A DNA stretch of 64,000 nucleotides from Pseudomonas quercus (GCF_012033695.1 NZ_JAAVJI010000002.1:310001-374000), one strand, 5' to 3'. Positions 18,273 to 27,732 are shown, numbered from the stretch's first letter. Notes: generated by a model from the sequence alone, not told the origin. Translations and numbers: made by a program.

Positions 18273-19364
18273 TCAGGCTTGGGCATCAGGCGTGAGCAAT
18301 ACTTTGATGGAGCGCGTGGAATCGGCCAGTGCGAACGCTTCGGCGTAGTCGTCCAGGCCAAAGCTGTGGGTCACGATGCCTTTGGAGGTGATCAAGCCCC
18401 GTTCGAACAGGTCGATGGCAATGGGGTAGCAATAAGGCCCTAGGTGGGCCCCGCGCACATCCAACTCCTTGCGGTCGCCAATGATGGACCAGTCGGCACT
18501 GGTTTCGGCCCCAAACACGCTGAACTCCACAAAACGACCCAGCTTGCGGATCAGCTCCAGGCCTTGGGTCACACCAACGGGCACGCCCGTGGTTTCGATA
18601 TACACGTCGCACCCATAGCCATCGGTAAGGCCGGCGATGATGGCTTTAGCGTCCTCTCGGCCTGGGTTGATCACCACGTCTGCACCGAACTGGCGGGCCA
18701 GCTCCAGGCGCTCATCCACCATGTCGATCACCACCAGCTTGCGTGGCGTTTTCAGGTGAGCGACCTGCACCATGCACAGGCCAAGGGTACCGGCACCGGC
18801 GATCACCAGCACATCGTCGAGTTGCACATCGCCTCGGTTGACCGTGTGGATGGCGCACGACATAGGTTCGATCAGCGCGCAGTCCTCCAGAGGGATGGCC
18901 TCCGGAATCTTGTGCACGATGCCGGTGCGTGGAATGCGCATGTATTGCGCCATTCCCCCTTCGGCAACGTCTTTCTGAAAGCCGAAAATGTTATGCACCT
19001 CACACATCCAGTACTGGCCGCTCTTGCAGAACCGGCACTTTTCACAAGGCACGATCTGCTCTGCAATCACCTTGTCGCCCACCTTCACCCCGAAGTGCTC
19101 CTCAGCGCCCTCGCCTGCCTGCTCCACATAACCAAAGAATTCGTGGCCGGGTACAACCGGTGCTTTTACCCAAGGGGTTTCTCCGCCCCAGAACATGGCC
19201 GCACCCGAGTGGCACTTGCAGTCACTGGCACAGATGCCACAGGCGCCGATGCGCAGTACCAGCTCCAGAGGGCGCGCCTGTGGTTTGCCGATTCGCTCCA
19301 GGCGGTAGTCCTTGGGCGCGTGGCACACAACTGCTTGCATGGTGGTAGGGGTAGCGTCTGACAT
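18273..19364 (-). CDS. zinc-dependent polyol dehydrogenase, erythritol/L-threitol dehydrogenase-like
   Basis: A 363-residue medium-chain zinc dehydrogenase. Catalytic zinc ligands fit Cys45 (GICASD) and His74-Glu75 (GHEF); the structural zinc lobe is CEKCRFCKSGQYWMC (~109-123); the NAD-binding motif is GAGTLG. Segments MQAVVCHAPKDYRLE, KCHSGAAMFWG and GAHLGPYCYPIAI closely resemble, from memory, the erythritol/L-threitol dehydrogenase (EltD) of Mycobacterium smegmatis. It probably oxidises a tetritol or related polyol to a ketose. ATG 19364 has AAGGA upstream. It lies in the operon between the permease and kinase genes. Confidence 0.85.
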   Translation of the reverse strand: MSDATPTTMQAVVCHAPKDYRLERIGKPQARPLELVLRIGACGICASDCKCHSGAAMFWGGETPWVKAPVVPGHEFFGYVEQAGEGAEEHFGVKVGDKVIAEQIVPCEKCRFCKSGQYWMCEVHNIFGFQKDVAEGGMAQYMRIPRTGIVHKIPEAIPLEDCALIEPMSCAIHTVNRGDVQLDDVLVIAGAGTLGLCMVQVAHLKTPRKLVVIDMVDERLELARQFGADVVINPGREDAKAIIAGLTDGYGCDVYIETTGVPVGVTQGLELIRKLGRFVEFSVFGAETSADWSIIGDRKELDVRGAHLGPYCYPIAIDLFERGLITSKGIVTHSFGLDDYAEAFALADSTRSIKVLLTPDAQA

Positions 19365-19443
19365 GACAGTAGTCCTTGTTATTAGAGGCAAGACAGCTCG
19401 CGGCAGGCTACGAGGGCTGCCGTGAAGAGAAGTTGAACAGCGA

Positions 19444-20448
19444 CTAGCGGCGGCGCTGACGGCTGATGAATATCGCCAGCAGGATGATTCCACCCTTGAT
19501 GACACTTTGAACGTAAGGCGACACCCCCAACATGTTCAGCCCGTTGTTGAGTACGCCCAGCAACATGGCGCCTACCAGTGTGCCCAGGATGACGCCCCGC
19601 CCACCGGCAATGGAGGCGCCGCCCAGCACGACAGCCGCAATGGCATCCAGCTCGAACGAAGCGCCTGCATTGGGTTGCCCACTCATCAGGCGGGAAGACA
19701 GCACCAGCCCCGCCAGCGCGGCGGTAAAGCCGCTGATGGCATAGACCGCCAGCTTGAAACGCGCCGCACGTACGCCGGAGAGGCGGACGGCCTCTTCGTT
19801 GCCGCCAATGGCGTACACATAGCGCCCCATACGGGTGTGTTGCAGCATCACCCATGCCAGCAGGTAAGTAAGCAGCATGATAAGGATCGGCACCTGTACG
19901 CCCAGCAAAGTGCCGCGGCCGAACCAGGCAAACCAGTCCGGCAGGCCGGAAATGGGATAGCCGTCGGTATACAGCAGCCCCAGGCCACGGGCGATGCCCA
20001 TGGTGGCCAAGGTAACGATGATGGGCGGCATTTGCAGGTAGGCCACCAGCATGCCATTGCCCAGCCCGAAGCCCACACCAATGGCCAGGCCCGCGCCAAT
20101 GGCCAGGGGTGGCGGTACACCTGCCACTAGCAGGCCGGCGCTAAGCGTTCCGGACAACGCCATGACCGGCCCCACGGACAGGTCGATGCCGCCCGTGAGT
20201 ATCACGCACGTCATGCCTACGGCGATGATCGCGTTGATCGAGACCTGTCGAACGATGTTTTCAAGGTTGGCGCCGGTGAGGAAGTTGTCGCTGGCAAAGA
20301 CCATGAACGTCGTCACCAGTAGCAACCCCACGAAAGGGTAAAAGGCGGGCGACCGGATCAGTTGCTTCAGCACGTCGGCACGCGGCAACGCACTCGATGC
20401 CGCGGCAGGTTTAATGGATGTGTCGAGATTGCTGGCTTGCGGTCGCAT
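19444..20448 (-). CDS. ribose-type ABC transporter permease (RbsC-like)
   Basis: A 334-residue inner-membrane permease of the BPD_transp_2 family with about ten hydrophobic segments. The signature [18 protein letters not shown] and the late stretch [19 protein letters not shown] are typical of RbsC/XylH/AraH-like permeases. The first ~35 residues are a hydrophilic, Ala/Ser-rich cytoplasmic tail. Its ATG 20448 lies 38 bp inside the ATPase gene, showing translational coupling. It forms the membrane channel of the polyol/sugar importer with the genes on either side. Confidence 0.92.
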   Translation of the reverse strand: MRPQASNLDTSIKPAAASSALPRADVLKQLIRSPAFYPFVGLLLVTTFMVFASDNFLTGANLENIVRQVSINAIIAVGMTCVILTGGIDLSVGPVMALSGTLSAGLLVAGVPPPLAIGAGLAIGVGFGLGNGMLVAYLQMPPIIVTLATMGIARGLGLLYTDGYPISGLPDWFAWFGRGTLLGVQVPILIMLLTYLLAWVMLQHTRMGRYVYAIGGNEEAVRLSGVRAARFKLAVYAISGFTAALAGLVLSSRLMSGQPNAGASFELDAIAAVVLGGASIAGGRGVILGTLVGAMLLGVLNNGLNMLGVSPYVQSVIKGGIILLAIFISRQRRR

Positions 20449-21928
20449 GGCGCATAACCTCTTGGGGATTGATGGCGCTGCCCGACAGGGTGGTCACGAT
20501 AGCGCCCTTGTTGAAGACCGCTACCCGGTCGCTCATGCCGATGATTTCCGGCAGCTCGCTGGAGATCAGAATGATGGCGTAACCTTGCTCGGTCAGTTTT
20601 CGCATCAGGCTGTAGATTTCGGCCTTGGCCCCTACGTCGATACCGCGGGTGGGCTCATCGAAGATCAGTACGGTGCAGTGGTGGTTGACCCAGCGAGCAA
20701 TCACCACCTTCTGCTGGTTGCCGCCACTGAGGTTGATCACCAGGCTTTCCGGGCTCGGCGCCTTTATGGCCAAGGCTTTCATCAGCTCGCTCACGCCGTT
20801 GCGCTCGTGCCCTTTGTCGATCAGGCCACTGGCGCGCTCATATTTGCCTAGGTTGTTCAGGGAAATATTTTCCCGAATGCTGAAATCCAGCACTAGCCCT
20901 TCCGTCTTGCGGCTTTCCGGTAACAGCCCGATGCCATGGGCCAGCGCCACGGCAGGGTCCTTGAGCTGTACGATTTCACCGTTGAGCCAGATGTCGCGGC
21001 TGACGCTGGGCAGTGCGCCTATGACCGCGAGCGCCAATTCTGTGCGCCCCGCCCCTACCAACCCTGCAAAGCCCAGTATTTCCCCGCGGTGCAGGCAAAA
21101 ACTGTTCACTGGCCCTTTTTGAGTACGCTGCAATCGCTTCACGTCCAGCACCACCTCCTGGGGCGTGCTGCCAGTGGCGGGCTTGGCGGGGAAGCTTGAG
21201 GCCAGCTTGCGACCCACCATCATTTCCACCAGTTGGTCGAGATCGCTCCGGGCTGTGGCCATGCCCCCCACATTGGCCCCATCGCGCAGGACCGTGATGC
21301 GGTCGCACACCTGGAAAATCTCTTCCAGGTGATGAGAGATGAAGATCATCGCTACGCCCTGACGCTTGAGTTCACGCATCACGTTGAACAACAGCTCGGC
21401 CTCGCCAGGTGTAAGCGTTGCCGTAGGCTCGTCGAGGATCAGCAGGCGCGCCTCTAGTGCCAGCGCCTTGGCAATTTCCACGAACTGCTGCTGCGCCACA
21501 CTCAAGTGTTGTACAGGGCAATCCAGGTCGATGGTAACGCCCAGCCGGTCACATAACTGTGCGGCCCGCTCACGCATGTGCCGCTTGCGCAGCAGGCCGA
21601 AGCGACCTACCTGTTCATGCCCAAGGAAGATGTTTTCCACAGCATTGAGGTAGGGAATAAGGCTGAATTCTTGAAACACGATGCCGATGCCTACGGCGAT
21701 GGCGTCATGGTAGGTCGCGAAGCGCCGAGGCGAACCATCGAACTCGATGGTGCCTGTATCAGGGTGCTCCACACCTACCAGTATTTTCATCAGCGTAGAC
21801 TTGCCGGCACCGTTCTCTCCCAGCAGCGCATGAATTTCGCCCCGCTCGACGGTCATCTCGATACCCTTGAGCGCCTGCACGCCGCGGTACCGTTTGGAAA
21901 TATCACTCAAATGCAAAAGGCTGCCCAT
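20411..21928 (-). CDS. ribose-type ABC transporter ATPase (RbsA-like, two ABC domains)
   Basis: A 505-residue duplicated ABC ATPase. Domain 1 (~1-240): Walker [10 protein letters not shown], signature [11 protein letters not shown], Walker [11 protein letters not shown]. Domain 2 (~255-500): Walker A-like [10 protein letters not shown], signature LSGGNQQKV, Walker [12 protein letters not shown]. The modified second Walker A is normal for RbsA/MglA/XylG. GAGG sits 6 nt before ATG 21928; an in-frame GTG at 21931 is an alternative. It energises uptake of the substrate bound by the next-upstream periplasmic protein. Confidence 0.93.
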   Translation of the reverse strand: MGSLLHLSDISKRYRGVQALKGIEMTVERGEIHALLGENGAGKSTLMKILVGVEHPDTGTIEFDGSPRRFATYHDAIAVGIGIVFQEFSLIPYLNAVENIFLGHEQVGRFGLLRKRHMRERAAQLCDRLGVTIDLDCPVQHLSVAQQQFVEIAKALALEARLLILDEPTATLTPGEAELLFNVMRELKRQGVAMIFISHHLEEIFQVCDRITVLRDGANVGGMATARSDLDQLVEMMVGRKLASSFPAKPATGSTPQEVVLDVKRLQRTQKGPVNSFCLHRGEILGFAGLVGAGRTELALAVIGALPSVSRDIWLNGEIVQLKDPAVALAHGIGLLPESRKTEGLVLDFSIRENISLNNLGKYERASGLIDKGHERNGVSELMKALAIKAPSPESLVINLSGGNQQKVVIARWVNHHCTVLIFDEPTRGIDVGAKAEIYSLMRKLTEQGYAIILISSELPEIIGMSDRVAVFNKGAIVTTLSGSAINPQEVMRHATASQQSRHIH

Positions 21929-21970
21929 CACTCACCTCGCCTGTCGCGTGTGCCGTGCGCAATAACGCAA

Positions 21971-22900
21971 TTACCAGGCGAAGGTCTTGGCCTTGTCACG
22001 GTCTACCAGCAGAATATCCACCGGCACTGCCTTGGGGACCTGTGCGCCCCACTTGCGCGCCAATGCAATGCCCAGCGCAAGGCGTACCTGGTCGCGTGGG
22101 TACTGGGCTGAGGTGGCGATAAACTTGCTGTCCGGCTTTTGTATTTCCTTGATTGCGTCTGGTGCGCCGTCCACGCTGACCAGCTTCACATCCAGGCCAC
22201 TGGCTTCGATGGCGGCCAAGGCACCCAGCGAACCGTTGTCGTTCACACTGAACAGGCCTTTGAGGTTGGGCTGGGCCTGCAGCATGTTTTCGGTCACGGT
22301 AAGGGCCTGGTCCCGCTCCTGCTTGCCGTTCTGGATGCTCACGATCTTGATGCCAGGGAATTTGCCCAACGCCTCTTTGCACCCTCGCACGCGCTCAAGG
22401 ATGGGCACCACGGCAATGCCATCAAGAATGCCCACGTCACCCTTGCCGCCCAGCTTTTCGCCGAGATACTGGCAGGCCTGAACCCCGGCATCGAAGTTCT
22501 TGGAGCCCACGAAGGCATCCAACGGCCCCTCGGCTTGTGCGTCTACTGCTACCACGACCACACCCTTGTCATGGGCCATCTTCACAGCCGACTGCACACC
22601 CACCGAATCCGTGGGGTTGATGACGAGAATATCGATGCCTTTTTGCAACATGTCTTCGATGTCGCTGAGCTGCTTGGAAACGTCATGGCGTGCATCGGTG
22701 ACCAGGAGCGTCGCGCCTATGCTGGCGGTGGCTTCTTCCAATGCCCCTTTCATGGTGACGAAATAGGGGTTGTTGATTTCCTGGAAGGAGGCGCCCACTT
22801 TCAACGGCGCAGGCGCGGCCAGCGCAGCCAGAGGTAGGCCGGCAGCTAGCGCGAAGGGCAAAAAGGTACGGGTGAAGCGAAACCGTGGGAGGCTGTTCAT
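21971..22900 (-). CDS. periplasmic sugar/polyol-binding protein (RbsB-like)
   Basis: A 309-residue periplasmic binding protein of the Peripla_BP_4 (ribose/galactose) class. The signal peptide ends near AALAA|PAPLKVG. The mature part has the usual first strand, the VINPTDSVGV region, and the hinge segments SVNDNGSLGALAAIE and VSVDGAPDAIK. It is the first gene of the leftward operon, 42 bp before the ATPase gene. ATG 22900 is used because it starts a proper signal peptide; the frame is open far upstream without family resemblance. The ligand is not readable, but the downstream genes suggest a small polyol. Confidence 0.92.
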   Translation of the reverse strand: MNSLPRFRFTRTFLPFALAAGLPLAALAAPAPLKVGASFQEINNPYFVTMKGALEEATASIGATLLVTDARHDVSKQLSDIEDMLQKGIDILVINPTDSVGVQSAVKMAHDKGVVVVAVDAQAEGPLDAFVGSKNFDAGVQACQYLGEKLGGKGDVGILDGIAVVPILERVRGCKEALGKFPGIKIVSIQNGKQERDQALTVTENMLQAQPNLKGLFSVNDNGSLGALAAIEASGLDVKLVSVDGAPDAIKEIQKPDSKFIATSAQYPRDQVRLALGIALARKWGAQVPKAVPVDILLVDRDKAKTFAW

Positions 22901-22936
22901 GTGCGGTAGACCCTGTCGTTTTTTGTTTTTGTACAG

Positions 22937-22954
22937 AATGTCATCGTTAACATT
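22937..22954. promoter_or_regulatory. candidate LacI-type operator of the polyol operon
   Basis: AATGTCATC|GTTAACATT is an 18-bp palindrome with 7 of 9 matching pairs and the central CG typical of LacI-family operators. It lies 37 bp upstream of the first gene of the operon, where it would overlap the promoter or transcription start. The LacI-type regulator at the far end of the cluster is the natural candidate to bind it. Confidence 0.5.
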
Positions 22955-23081
22955 ACTCAAGCTAGCAGAGCATTCTGGCCCTGGCAAGACGGCAATCTGG
23001 TAAATATTCGGTAACAGTGTAGCGGAGGCGCCGGGGGCTTTCTCTCGGTAGCATCGCGAGCTCACCTTTTGAGAGCATTCC

Positions 23082-23810
23082 ATGAACCCCGTCCGTTTGC
23101 TTGGCCTGGCCGTTGCGCTTCCCCTCCTTTTCAGCAGTGTTGCACAGGCCCATGGCCTGTGGACCGAACAGCGGCGCGGCATGACCGAGGTCGTCTTTGG
23201 CGAAGGCGCCGAGGATGAGGCCTTCGACCCTAAGGGCGTGACGGCAGCCTGGGCCTGGAGTGCAGATGCCAAGCCGGTGCACGTGAACATCGAGCGGCTG
23301 AAGGACCATGCCCGGCTGGCGCCCACTACGCCTGCCGCGCTCACGGCCGTTGAATTCAATGCCGGCCTATGGACGGAAACCACAGACGGCAAGTGGGAGA
23401 ACAAAGGCCGCACCGAGGTCAAGAACCCGAAGCAGTCCATGGAAGTACTCAAGTACAGCCTTGCCCTGAACACACCCTATAAACAGCTACCCGCGCTGGA
23501 CACACTGGGCCTGGTAATCGTGCCAGACGTAGACCCCAGCACCCTCAAGCCTGGGCAATCGCTAACCGTCAAAGTGCTGTCCAAGGGGAAACCTGTCGCT
23601 GACGCTCAGGTTTTCGGCGACTACCGGGGCGCACCTTCCATAGTGAGCGGAAAAACCGATGCACAGGGCAAGGCCAGCATCACTGTGCGTAACGAGGGGC
23701 TGAATGTGCTGGCCGTGGAAACCTTGATGCCTGTAGCCGGTGACAAGCACATCGACAGCCGTGCCTATTTTGCGTCACTGACCTTTATAGGTGCGCCTCA
23801 CGCCGAGTGA
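23082..23810 (+). CDS. DUF4198 periplasmic protein (metal-uptake-associated family)
   Basis: A 242-residue exported protein. The signal peptide ends at AQA|HGLWTEQRRG, leaving a mature N-terminal His as in CopC-like and NikM-like proteins. The body is a beta-rich DUF4198 domain with a C-terminal carboxypeptidase-regulatory-like segment (GKPVADAQVFGDYRG... TDAQGKASITV). DUF4198 proteins often accompany Ni/Co uptake systems, but none is beside this gene, so metal binding is only an inference. It is divergent from the polyol operon and may form a unit with the 28-residue peptide downstream. Confidence 0.8.
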   Translation: MNPVRLLGLAVALPLLFSSVAQAHGLWTEQRRGMTEVVFGEGAEDEAFDPKGVTAAWAWSADAKPVHVNIERLKDHARLAPTTPAALTAVEFNAGLWTETTDGKWENKGRTEVKNPKQSMEVLKYSLALNTPYKQLPALDTLGLVIVPDVDPSTLKPGQSLTVKVLSKGKPVADAQVFGDYRGAPSIVSGKTDAQGKASITVRNEGLNVLAVETLMPVAGDKHIDSRAYFASLTFIGAPHAE

Positions 23811-23901
23811 CCCACGCCAGCCAACTTCGCCGCTTCGATTAAAGGAAACCGATGCGGCGCGGTTGAGGTCTACCTCCTACTCAATCTCAAGGAGCAGGAC
23901 C

Positions 23902-23988
23902 ATGTTGAAATTCCTCGGCGGCACTGTTGGCATCATTTTCCTGATCGGCCTGATCGTGGTCATTGCGCTGTTCAAACTCGTTTTCTAA
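23902..23988 (+). CDS. 28-residue single-span membrane peptide
   Basis: MLKFLGGTVGIIFLIGLIVVIALFKLVF: almost the whole peptide is one hydrophobic helix with Lys at residues 3 and 25. A good ribosome binding site (AAGGAG) lies upstream of ATG 23902. Short hydrophobic proteins of this kind are seen in pseudomonads and usually have no assigned function. It could modulate a membrane complex or be a type-I toxin-like peptide; no antisense RNA or partner is evident. The RBS and composition make real translation likely. Confidence 0.65.
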   Translation: MLKFLGGTVGIIFLIGLIVVIALFKLVF

Positions 23989-24004
23989 CTGCCCCCGCAG
24001 CCTG

Positions 24005-25858
24005 TCACGACGCAGCTGTGTGCTCTCGACCGGCTACCTGGTAGCCGTTCTTGCCCCTACGTTTTGCCGCATACATCGCCGCATCAGCCCGGCCTAGAAT
24101 GGCCTCTACGCCCTGCCCTGAACCAGGCACATGCAGCGCAACGCCAATACTGGCGCCTATCCGCGCAGCCTTGCCATCCAGGACGAAAGGCTCGGCCAGC
24201 GCCCTGCAGATACCTTCGGCAATACGCTTGGCGATGGCCTCGCTGCTCACCCCTTGAGCCACCACTACAAACTCATCACCTGCCAACCGGCAAGTGAAGT
24301 CGGCTTTTCGCACGGTGTGTTGCAGGCGCACCGCCACCTGTTGAAGCAGTACGTCGCCCAGGTCATGCCCGTAGCTGTCGTTCACGGCCTTGAAGCCGTC
24401 AAGGTCCAGGAACAGCACTGCAAACTCGGGGGCAGGCACTTGGGCCAGCTGAATCAGCAGTTCATTCAATGCACGCCTGTTGGGCAGGTCCGTCAGGGTA
24501 TCGCGCATGGCCTTATCGTGCAGGGAACGCTCGATCTGCTTGCGCTCGGTGATGTCCTGGGACATCACGAAAAACCCATGGACTTCGCCTTCCCGGATAT
24601 CCGGAATGTAGCTGGCCGCCCATACCCGTGAAGGGTCTGAGGTATAATGCACATGGTCATGCACCACCCGCTCCCCAGCCAGTGCACGCTCGAAGTAAGG
24701 TAGCAACTCAGTGTACAGCTCGTGGGAAAGCACATCCTTGATGCGTTTGCCGATGAGCGCTTGCGGCGAGACACCAAACACCTGGCGATACACATCATTG
24801 TTGAAGAGGTAGCGCAGGTTCCGGTCCACATGGGAAATGAGAATCGGCAGGTTGTCCGTAATGATCTGCAAGGTGCCTCTACTGCGTGAAAGCTCTTCCG
24901 TGCGCGCTTCCACGCGATGTTCCAGCTCTTCCTGGTGCTGCTGCAGCAGCCGTTCATGGTGTTTGCGCAGGGAAATATCAACAATATCGGCAATAAAGTG
25001 TTGGGGCTCGCCGTCCGAGTCCCTTACCAGAGACACGCTCAATTCCACCCAGACAAGGCTGCCATCCTGGCATACGTAGCGTTTTTCCAAGGTAAAGGTA
25101 TCGCGCAGCCCCGCTAACAGCTCGTCAGCCATGGCCAGGTCTGCCGGTAGGTCATCCGGGTACGTGATATCGGCAAAGCACTTACTCAGCAGGGTTTCCC
25201 GGGCATAACCAGTAAGCTCACAGAGCCTGGCATTCACTTCAGTAAAGAAGCCTTCCAGGTTTACCAGGGCCTTGCCGGTAGGCGCCTGCTGGAAAACGGT
25301 GAGGAAGCGCGCTTCTACTACGGCACGGGCCTGCCGTTCATGGGCGTTTACCAAGCGTATGTCGCAGGCCACGGAGCGCTGCAGCAGATCTCGTTCAACC
25401 ATGCGGGCCAAGTCCACCATCGCCGCGCGCTCACCCTCTGACAAGGTGCGCGGCTTCGTATCGACTGCACATAAAGCGCCCAATACCAAACCGTCGTCGC
25501 TCGTCAGTGGCACACCGGCATAAAAACGCACATGGGGCTCACCTGTCACCAAAGGATTGTCCACAAAGCGCTCGTCCGCCAAGGCGTCTTCCACCAACAT
25601 CATCTCTGGAGAGGCCAGGGCATGCGCACAGAAGGCCACGTCACGAGACGTTTCACAGACCTCCAGCCCCACCTTGGACTTGAACCATTGGCGATCGCCG
25701 TCTACCAGGGAAACCATGGCGATAGGCACACGCAATAATTGCGCAAGCACACGCGTAGCCCGGTCGAAGCACTCCTCCGGCGGCGTGTCCAGTAGCGCAA
25801 GGCTGTGCAGCATGCGCAGGCGGGCAGTTTCGTTCGATGGCAATAAGGCAGTGAGCAT
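24005..25858 (-). CDS. diguanylate cyclase with GAF-PAS-PAS-GGDEF architecture
   Basis: A 617-residue signalling protein without membrane segments. It has an N-terminal GAF domain (~20-165), two PAS/PAC domains (~185-300 and ~330-450, with ITYPDDLPAD and FFVMSQDITERKQIE as PAC-like ends) separated by a short coiled coil (HHERLLQQHQEELEHRVEARTEEL), and a GGDEF domain (~455-610). The active site reads AGDEF (~527), an accepted active variant, and is preceded by RKAD, a product-inhibition I-site RxxD five residues upstream. It should make cyclic di-GMP from two GTP under control of redox, oxygen or ligand signals; the cofactors are unknown. No EAL domain is fused. Confidence 0.9.
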   Translation of the reverse strand: MLTALLPSNETARLRMLHSLALLDTPPEECFDRATRVLAQLLRVPIAMVSLVDGDRQWFKSKVGLEVCETSRDVAFCAHALASPEMMLVEDALADERFVDNPLVTGEPHVRFYAGVPLTSDDGLVLGALCAVDTKPRTLSEGERAAMVDLARMVERDLLQRSVACDIRLVNAHERQARAVVEARFLTVFQQAPTGKALVNLEGFFTEVNARLCELTGYARETLLSKCFADITYPDDLPADLAMADELLAGLRDTFTLEKRYVCQDGSLVWVELSVSLVRDSDGEPQHFIADIVDISLRKHHERLLQQHQEELEHRVEARTEELSRSRGTLQIITDNLPILISHVDRNLRYLFNNDVYRQVFGVSPQALIGKRIKDVLSHELYTELLPYFERALAGERVVHDHVHYTSDPSRVWAASYIPDIREGEVHGFFVMSQDITERKQIERSLHDKAMRDTLTDLPNRRALNELLIQLAQVPAPEFAVLFLDLDGFKAVNDSYGHDLGDVLLQQVAVRLQHTVRKADFTCRLAGDEFVVVAQGVSSEAIAKRIAEGICRALAEPFVLDGKAARIGASIGVALHVPGSGQGVEAILGRADAAMYAAKRRGKNGYQVAGREHTAAS

Positions 25859-26009
25859 AAGGTTCAGCCGCTACGTGTCAGACACCGCCGCGCTTGCCAA
25901 AAGGGCAAGGGATCGGTCGGCATCCTCTGTATCGGCAGAATAAAGAAAACCTGTAAGCCAAGCCGCCACAAGCTGCCGGGCGGCAGCACCTGGCGGCCAC
26001 TGCACTGCA

Positions 26010-26546
26010 TTACTTGGCGCGTGCCATGCTTCGCAACACCCCATCTCGCCGGATCAACCCGTGGTACAAGGCCGCCGCCAAGTGCACCAGTACCGTGAGG
26101 AACAACAGGTAGGCCAGGTAGCCGTGTGCTGTACGCAATACCGCAAAGGTCTTCGCGTCAGGGGCTATCAAGGGAGGTAGTTGAACACCTGCACCCAAGC
26201 TGACCGGGTCACCGGCTGCAGATAACATGGCCCACCCCAACAGTGGCAGGCTTAACATCAAGCCATACAGCAATACGTGGGAGGCTTTGGCGGCAAGCGC
26301 CTGCGGCCTTGGAAGGTCGGCAGGCAACGGAGGCTGACGCGTAGACAACCGGACTGCGACGCGGATCACAGCCAGCGCCAGCAAGGCGATGCCTAAGGGT
26401 TTGTGCAATTGAAGCAACCACTCATGCCGTTCGGATACCGAGGCAGCCATACCGGCACCGATGAACAGCATGGCCAGCAGCCCGACGGCCATGGACCAAT
26501 GCAACCACCGTGCAACGGGCACAAAGTGACGAGGTGGCGTACTCAT
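26010..26546 (-). CDS. cytochrome b561-family membrane protein
   Basis: A 178-residue di-heme cytochrome b561 with four transmembrane helices. Histidines suited to heme ligation lie in VARWLHWSMAV, LLQLHKPLGI, KASHVLLYG and LRTAHGYLAYLLFLTVLVHLAAALYHG. The family moves electrons from quinol or another donor to periplasmic acceptors. Its ATG overlaps the stop of the catalase-related peroxidase gene (ATGA), so the two proteins are translationally coupled and probably function together, the cytochrome supplying electrons to the periplasm-facing heme peroxidase. Confidence 0.9.
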   Translation of the reverse strand: MSTPPRHFVPVARWLHWSMAVGLLAMLFIGAGMAASVSERHEWLLQLHKPLGIALLALAVIRVAVRLSTRQPPLPADLPRPQALAAKASHVLLYGLMLSLPLLGWAMLSAAGDPVSLGAGVQLPPLIAPDAKTFAVLRTAHGYLAYLLFLTVLVHLAAALYHGLIRRDGVLRSMARAK

Positions 26547-27604
26547 GGGCGGCGCTCCTGTGCGGTGTCAAGGGTATCTACTTCGCCAGTACGGCGCAGG
26601 TAGGAGTCGGCATACGCTGCTGACCGGGCAGGCAATAGAGGGTCACCGGACACTTCAATGCCTTGGGGTAACACGGTGGGGTCATAGTTGATATCCCGGC
26701 AGGGGCCGTCCATCTGCGGTACGGCGCGGTCCAGCACCACGGTGCCAGCTACTATTGCCTGCCGAGCCTGCGGCCATTGTTTGCTGGCGTCGTCTACCGG
26801 GTCCCCAGGCGCAGCAAAGGTCATTTTCAGTGCCCAGCGTAGCGGGCCGGCAGCCAGTCGCTGCTCAAGGTCATGCTCCAGAAAGTCTGCCCCCTCCCCT
26901 GCAGTGGCGGCGGGGGTCACGCCTACAGGTTCGACGTCCCAGCGTACAGCTTGGCGCTTGCCGTCAGCAGCCACCAGGTAAAACGCATTCAGCCCGTCGT
27001 AACGCTCGGTCGCAAAACTCGCTGAGGGCTTGGCGGTTTTCACCCAGGCCAGGAACGGGGCAGTTTCCGGGTGGCTGGCAAAGAAGGCCTGCTGCGCTGC
27101 GGGGTTGGGTTTTCCTGTGGAAGGGTCAGGGCGAGAGGCCTGCAGGCTGGCAAAAAACGCTTCGGTTGTGCCTACCGGGAACACAGGCATGCTGTTCATC
27201 CCTGTACGCCATTGCTGCCCATCGGCCTGTGTGAAGCGCAGGGCAAAACTGCGAATGGGCACGCTGCTGTCAGGGGCATAGGGGTTTGCGCCAGGCAGAG
27301 CAAAGCGGCCCACAACCGGTGTACGGCCCGGCGCAAACACGTCAGCTTTTGAATACCGTGCCAACTGCCCACTACTTTCGAACCAGCCACTGACACACAC
27401 CCCTTTTGCATGGTTGCGCCGGTAACCCGGGTGATCGCCCCCACTGGCCTGGAGGGTATCAACGATTCGCTCAGGGGTAAGCCTGCCTGGGTCAAGCCAC
27501 CCATGGACATAAGCCATGGCAGCAGCGAGCACCACGACCGGCACGCCAATCAGGCCATACCGGGCAAGCGTAGCGCCCGTACTCAAGGGTGGGGGTTTTG
27601 TCAT
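26543..27604 (-). CDS. catalase-related peroxidase (SrpA-like), membrane-anchored or exported
   Basis: A 353-residue mini-catalase. An N-terminal hydrophobic segment (YGLIGVPVVVLAAAMAYV) anchors or exports it. The distal-heme His lies in GYRRNHAKGVCVSGWF, followed by the catalase-like RFALPG and PIRSFALRFT strands; the proximal heme Tyr fits ARSAAYADSYLRR near the C-terminus. The catalase C-terminal domain is missing, as usual for this family, which acts as a peroxidase more than a true catalase. ATG 27604 starts MTKPPPLS. It is coupled to the cytochrome b561 gene by a 4-bp overlap. Confidence 0.88.
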   Translation of the reverse strand: MTKPPPLSTGATLARYGLIGVPVVVLAAAMAYVHGWLDPGRLTPERIVDTLQASGGDHPGYRRNHAKGVCVSGWFESSGQLARYSKADVFAPGRTPVVGRFALPGANPYAPDSSVPIRSFALRFTQADGQQWRTGMNSMPVFPVGTTEAFFASLQASRPDPSTGKPNPAAQQAFFASHPETAPFLAWVKTAKPSASFATERYDGLNAFYLVAADGKRQAVRWDVEPVGVTPAATAGEGADFLEHDLEQRLAAGPLRWALKMTFAAPGDPVDDASKQWPQARQAIVAGTVVLDRAVPQMDGPCRDINYDPTVLPQGIEVSGDPLLPARSAAYADSYLRRTGEVDTLDTAQERRP

Positions 27605-27699
27605 TGTTGTCGGCTCCAGGCTGATCGGGTCAGCTGGAGAGACGCGCACTGAAGGTGTTTATTCCGACGTATCAAAGATAACCGCAACGCCAGAAACGC

Positions 27700-27723
27700 A
27701 AAAACCCTCACAAGGAGGGTTTT
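27700..27723 (-). terminator. Rho-independent terminator of tRNA-Lys
   Basis: Stem AAAACCCTC / GAGGGTTTT with a 5-nt loop, ending in a T-run on the minus strand, 9 nt downstream of the tRNA 3' end. Confidence 0.85.
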
Positions 27724-27732
27724 CGAGGAAGA

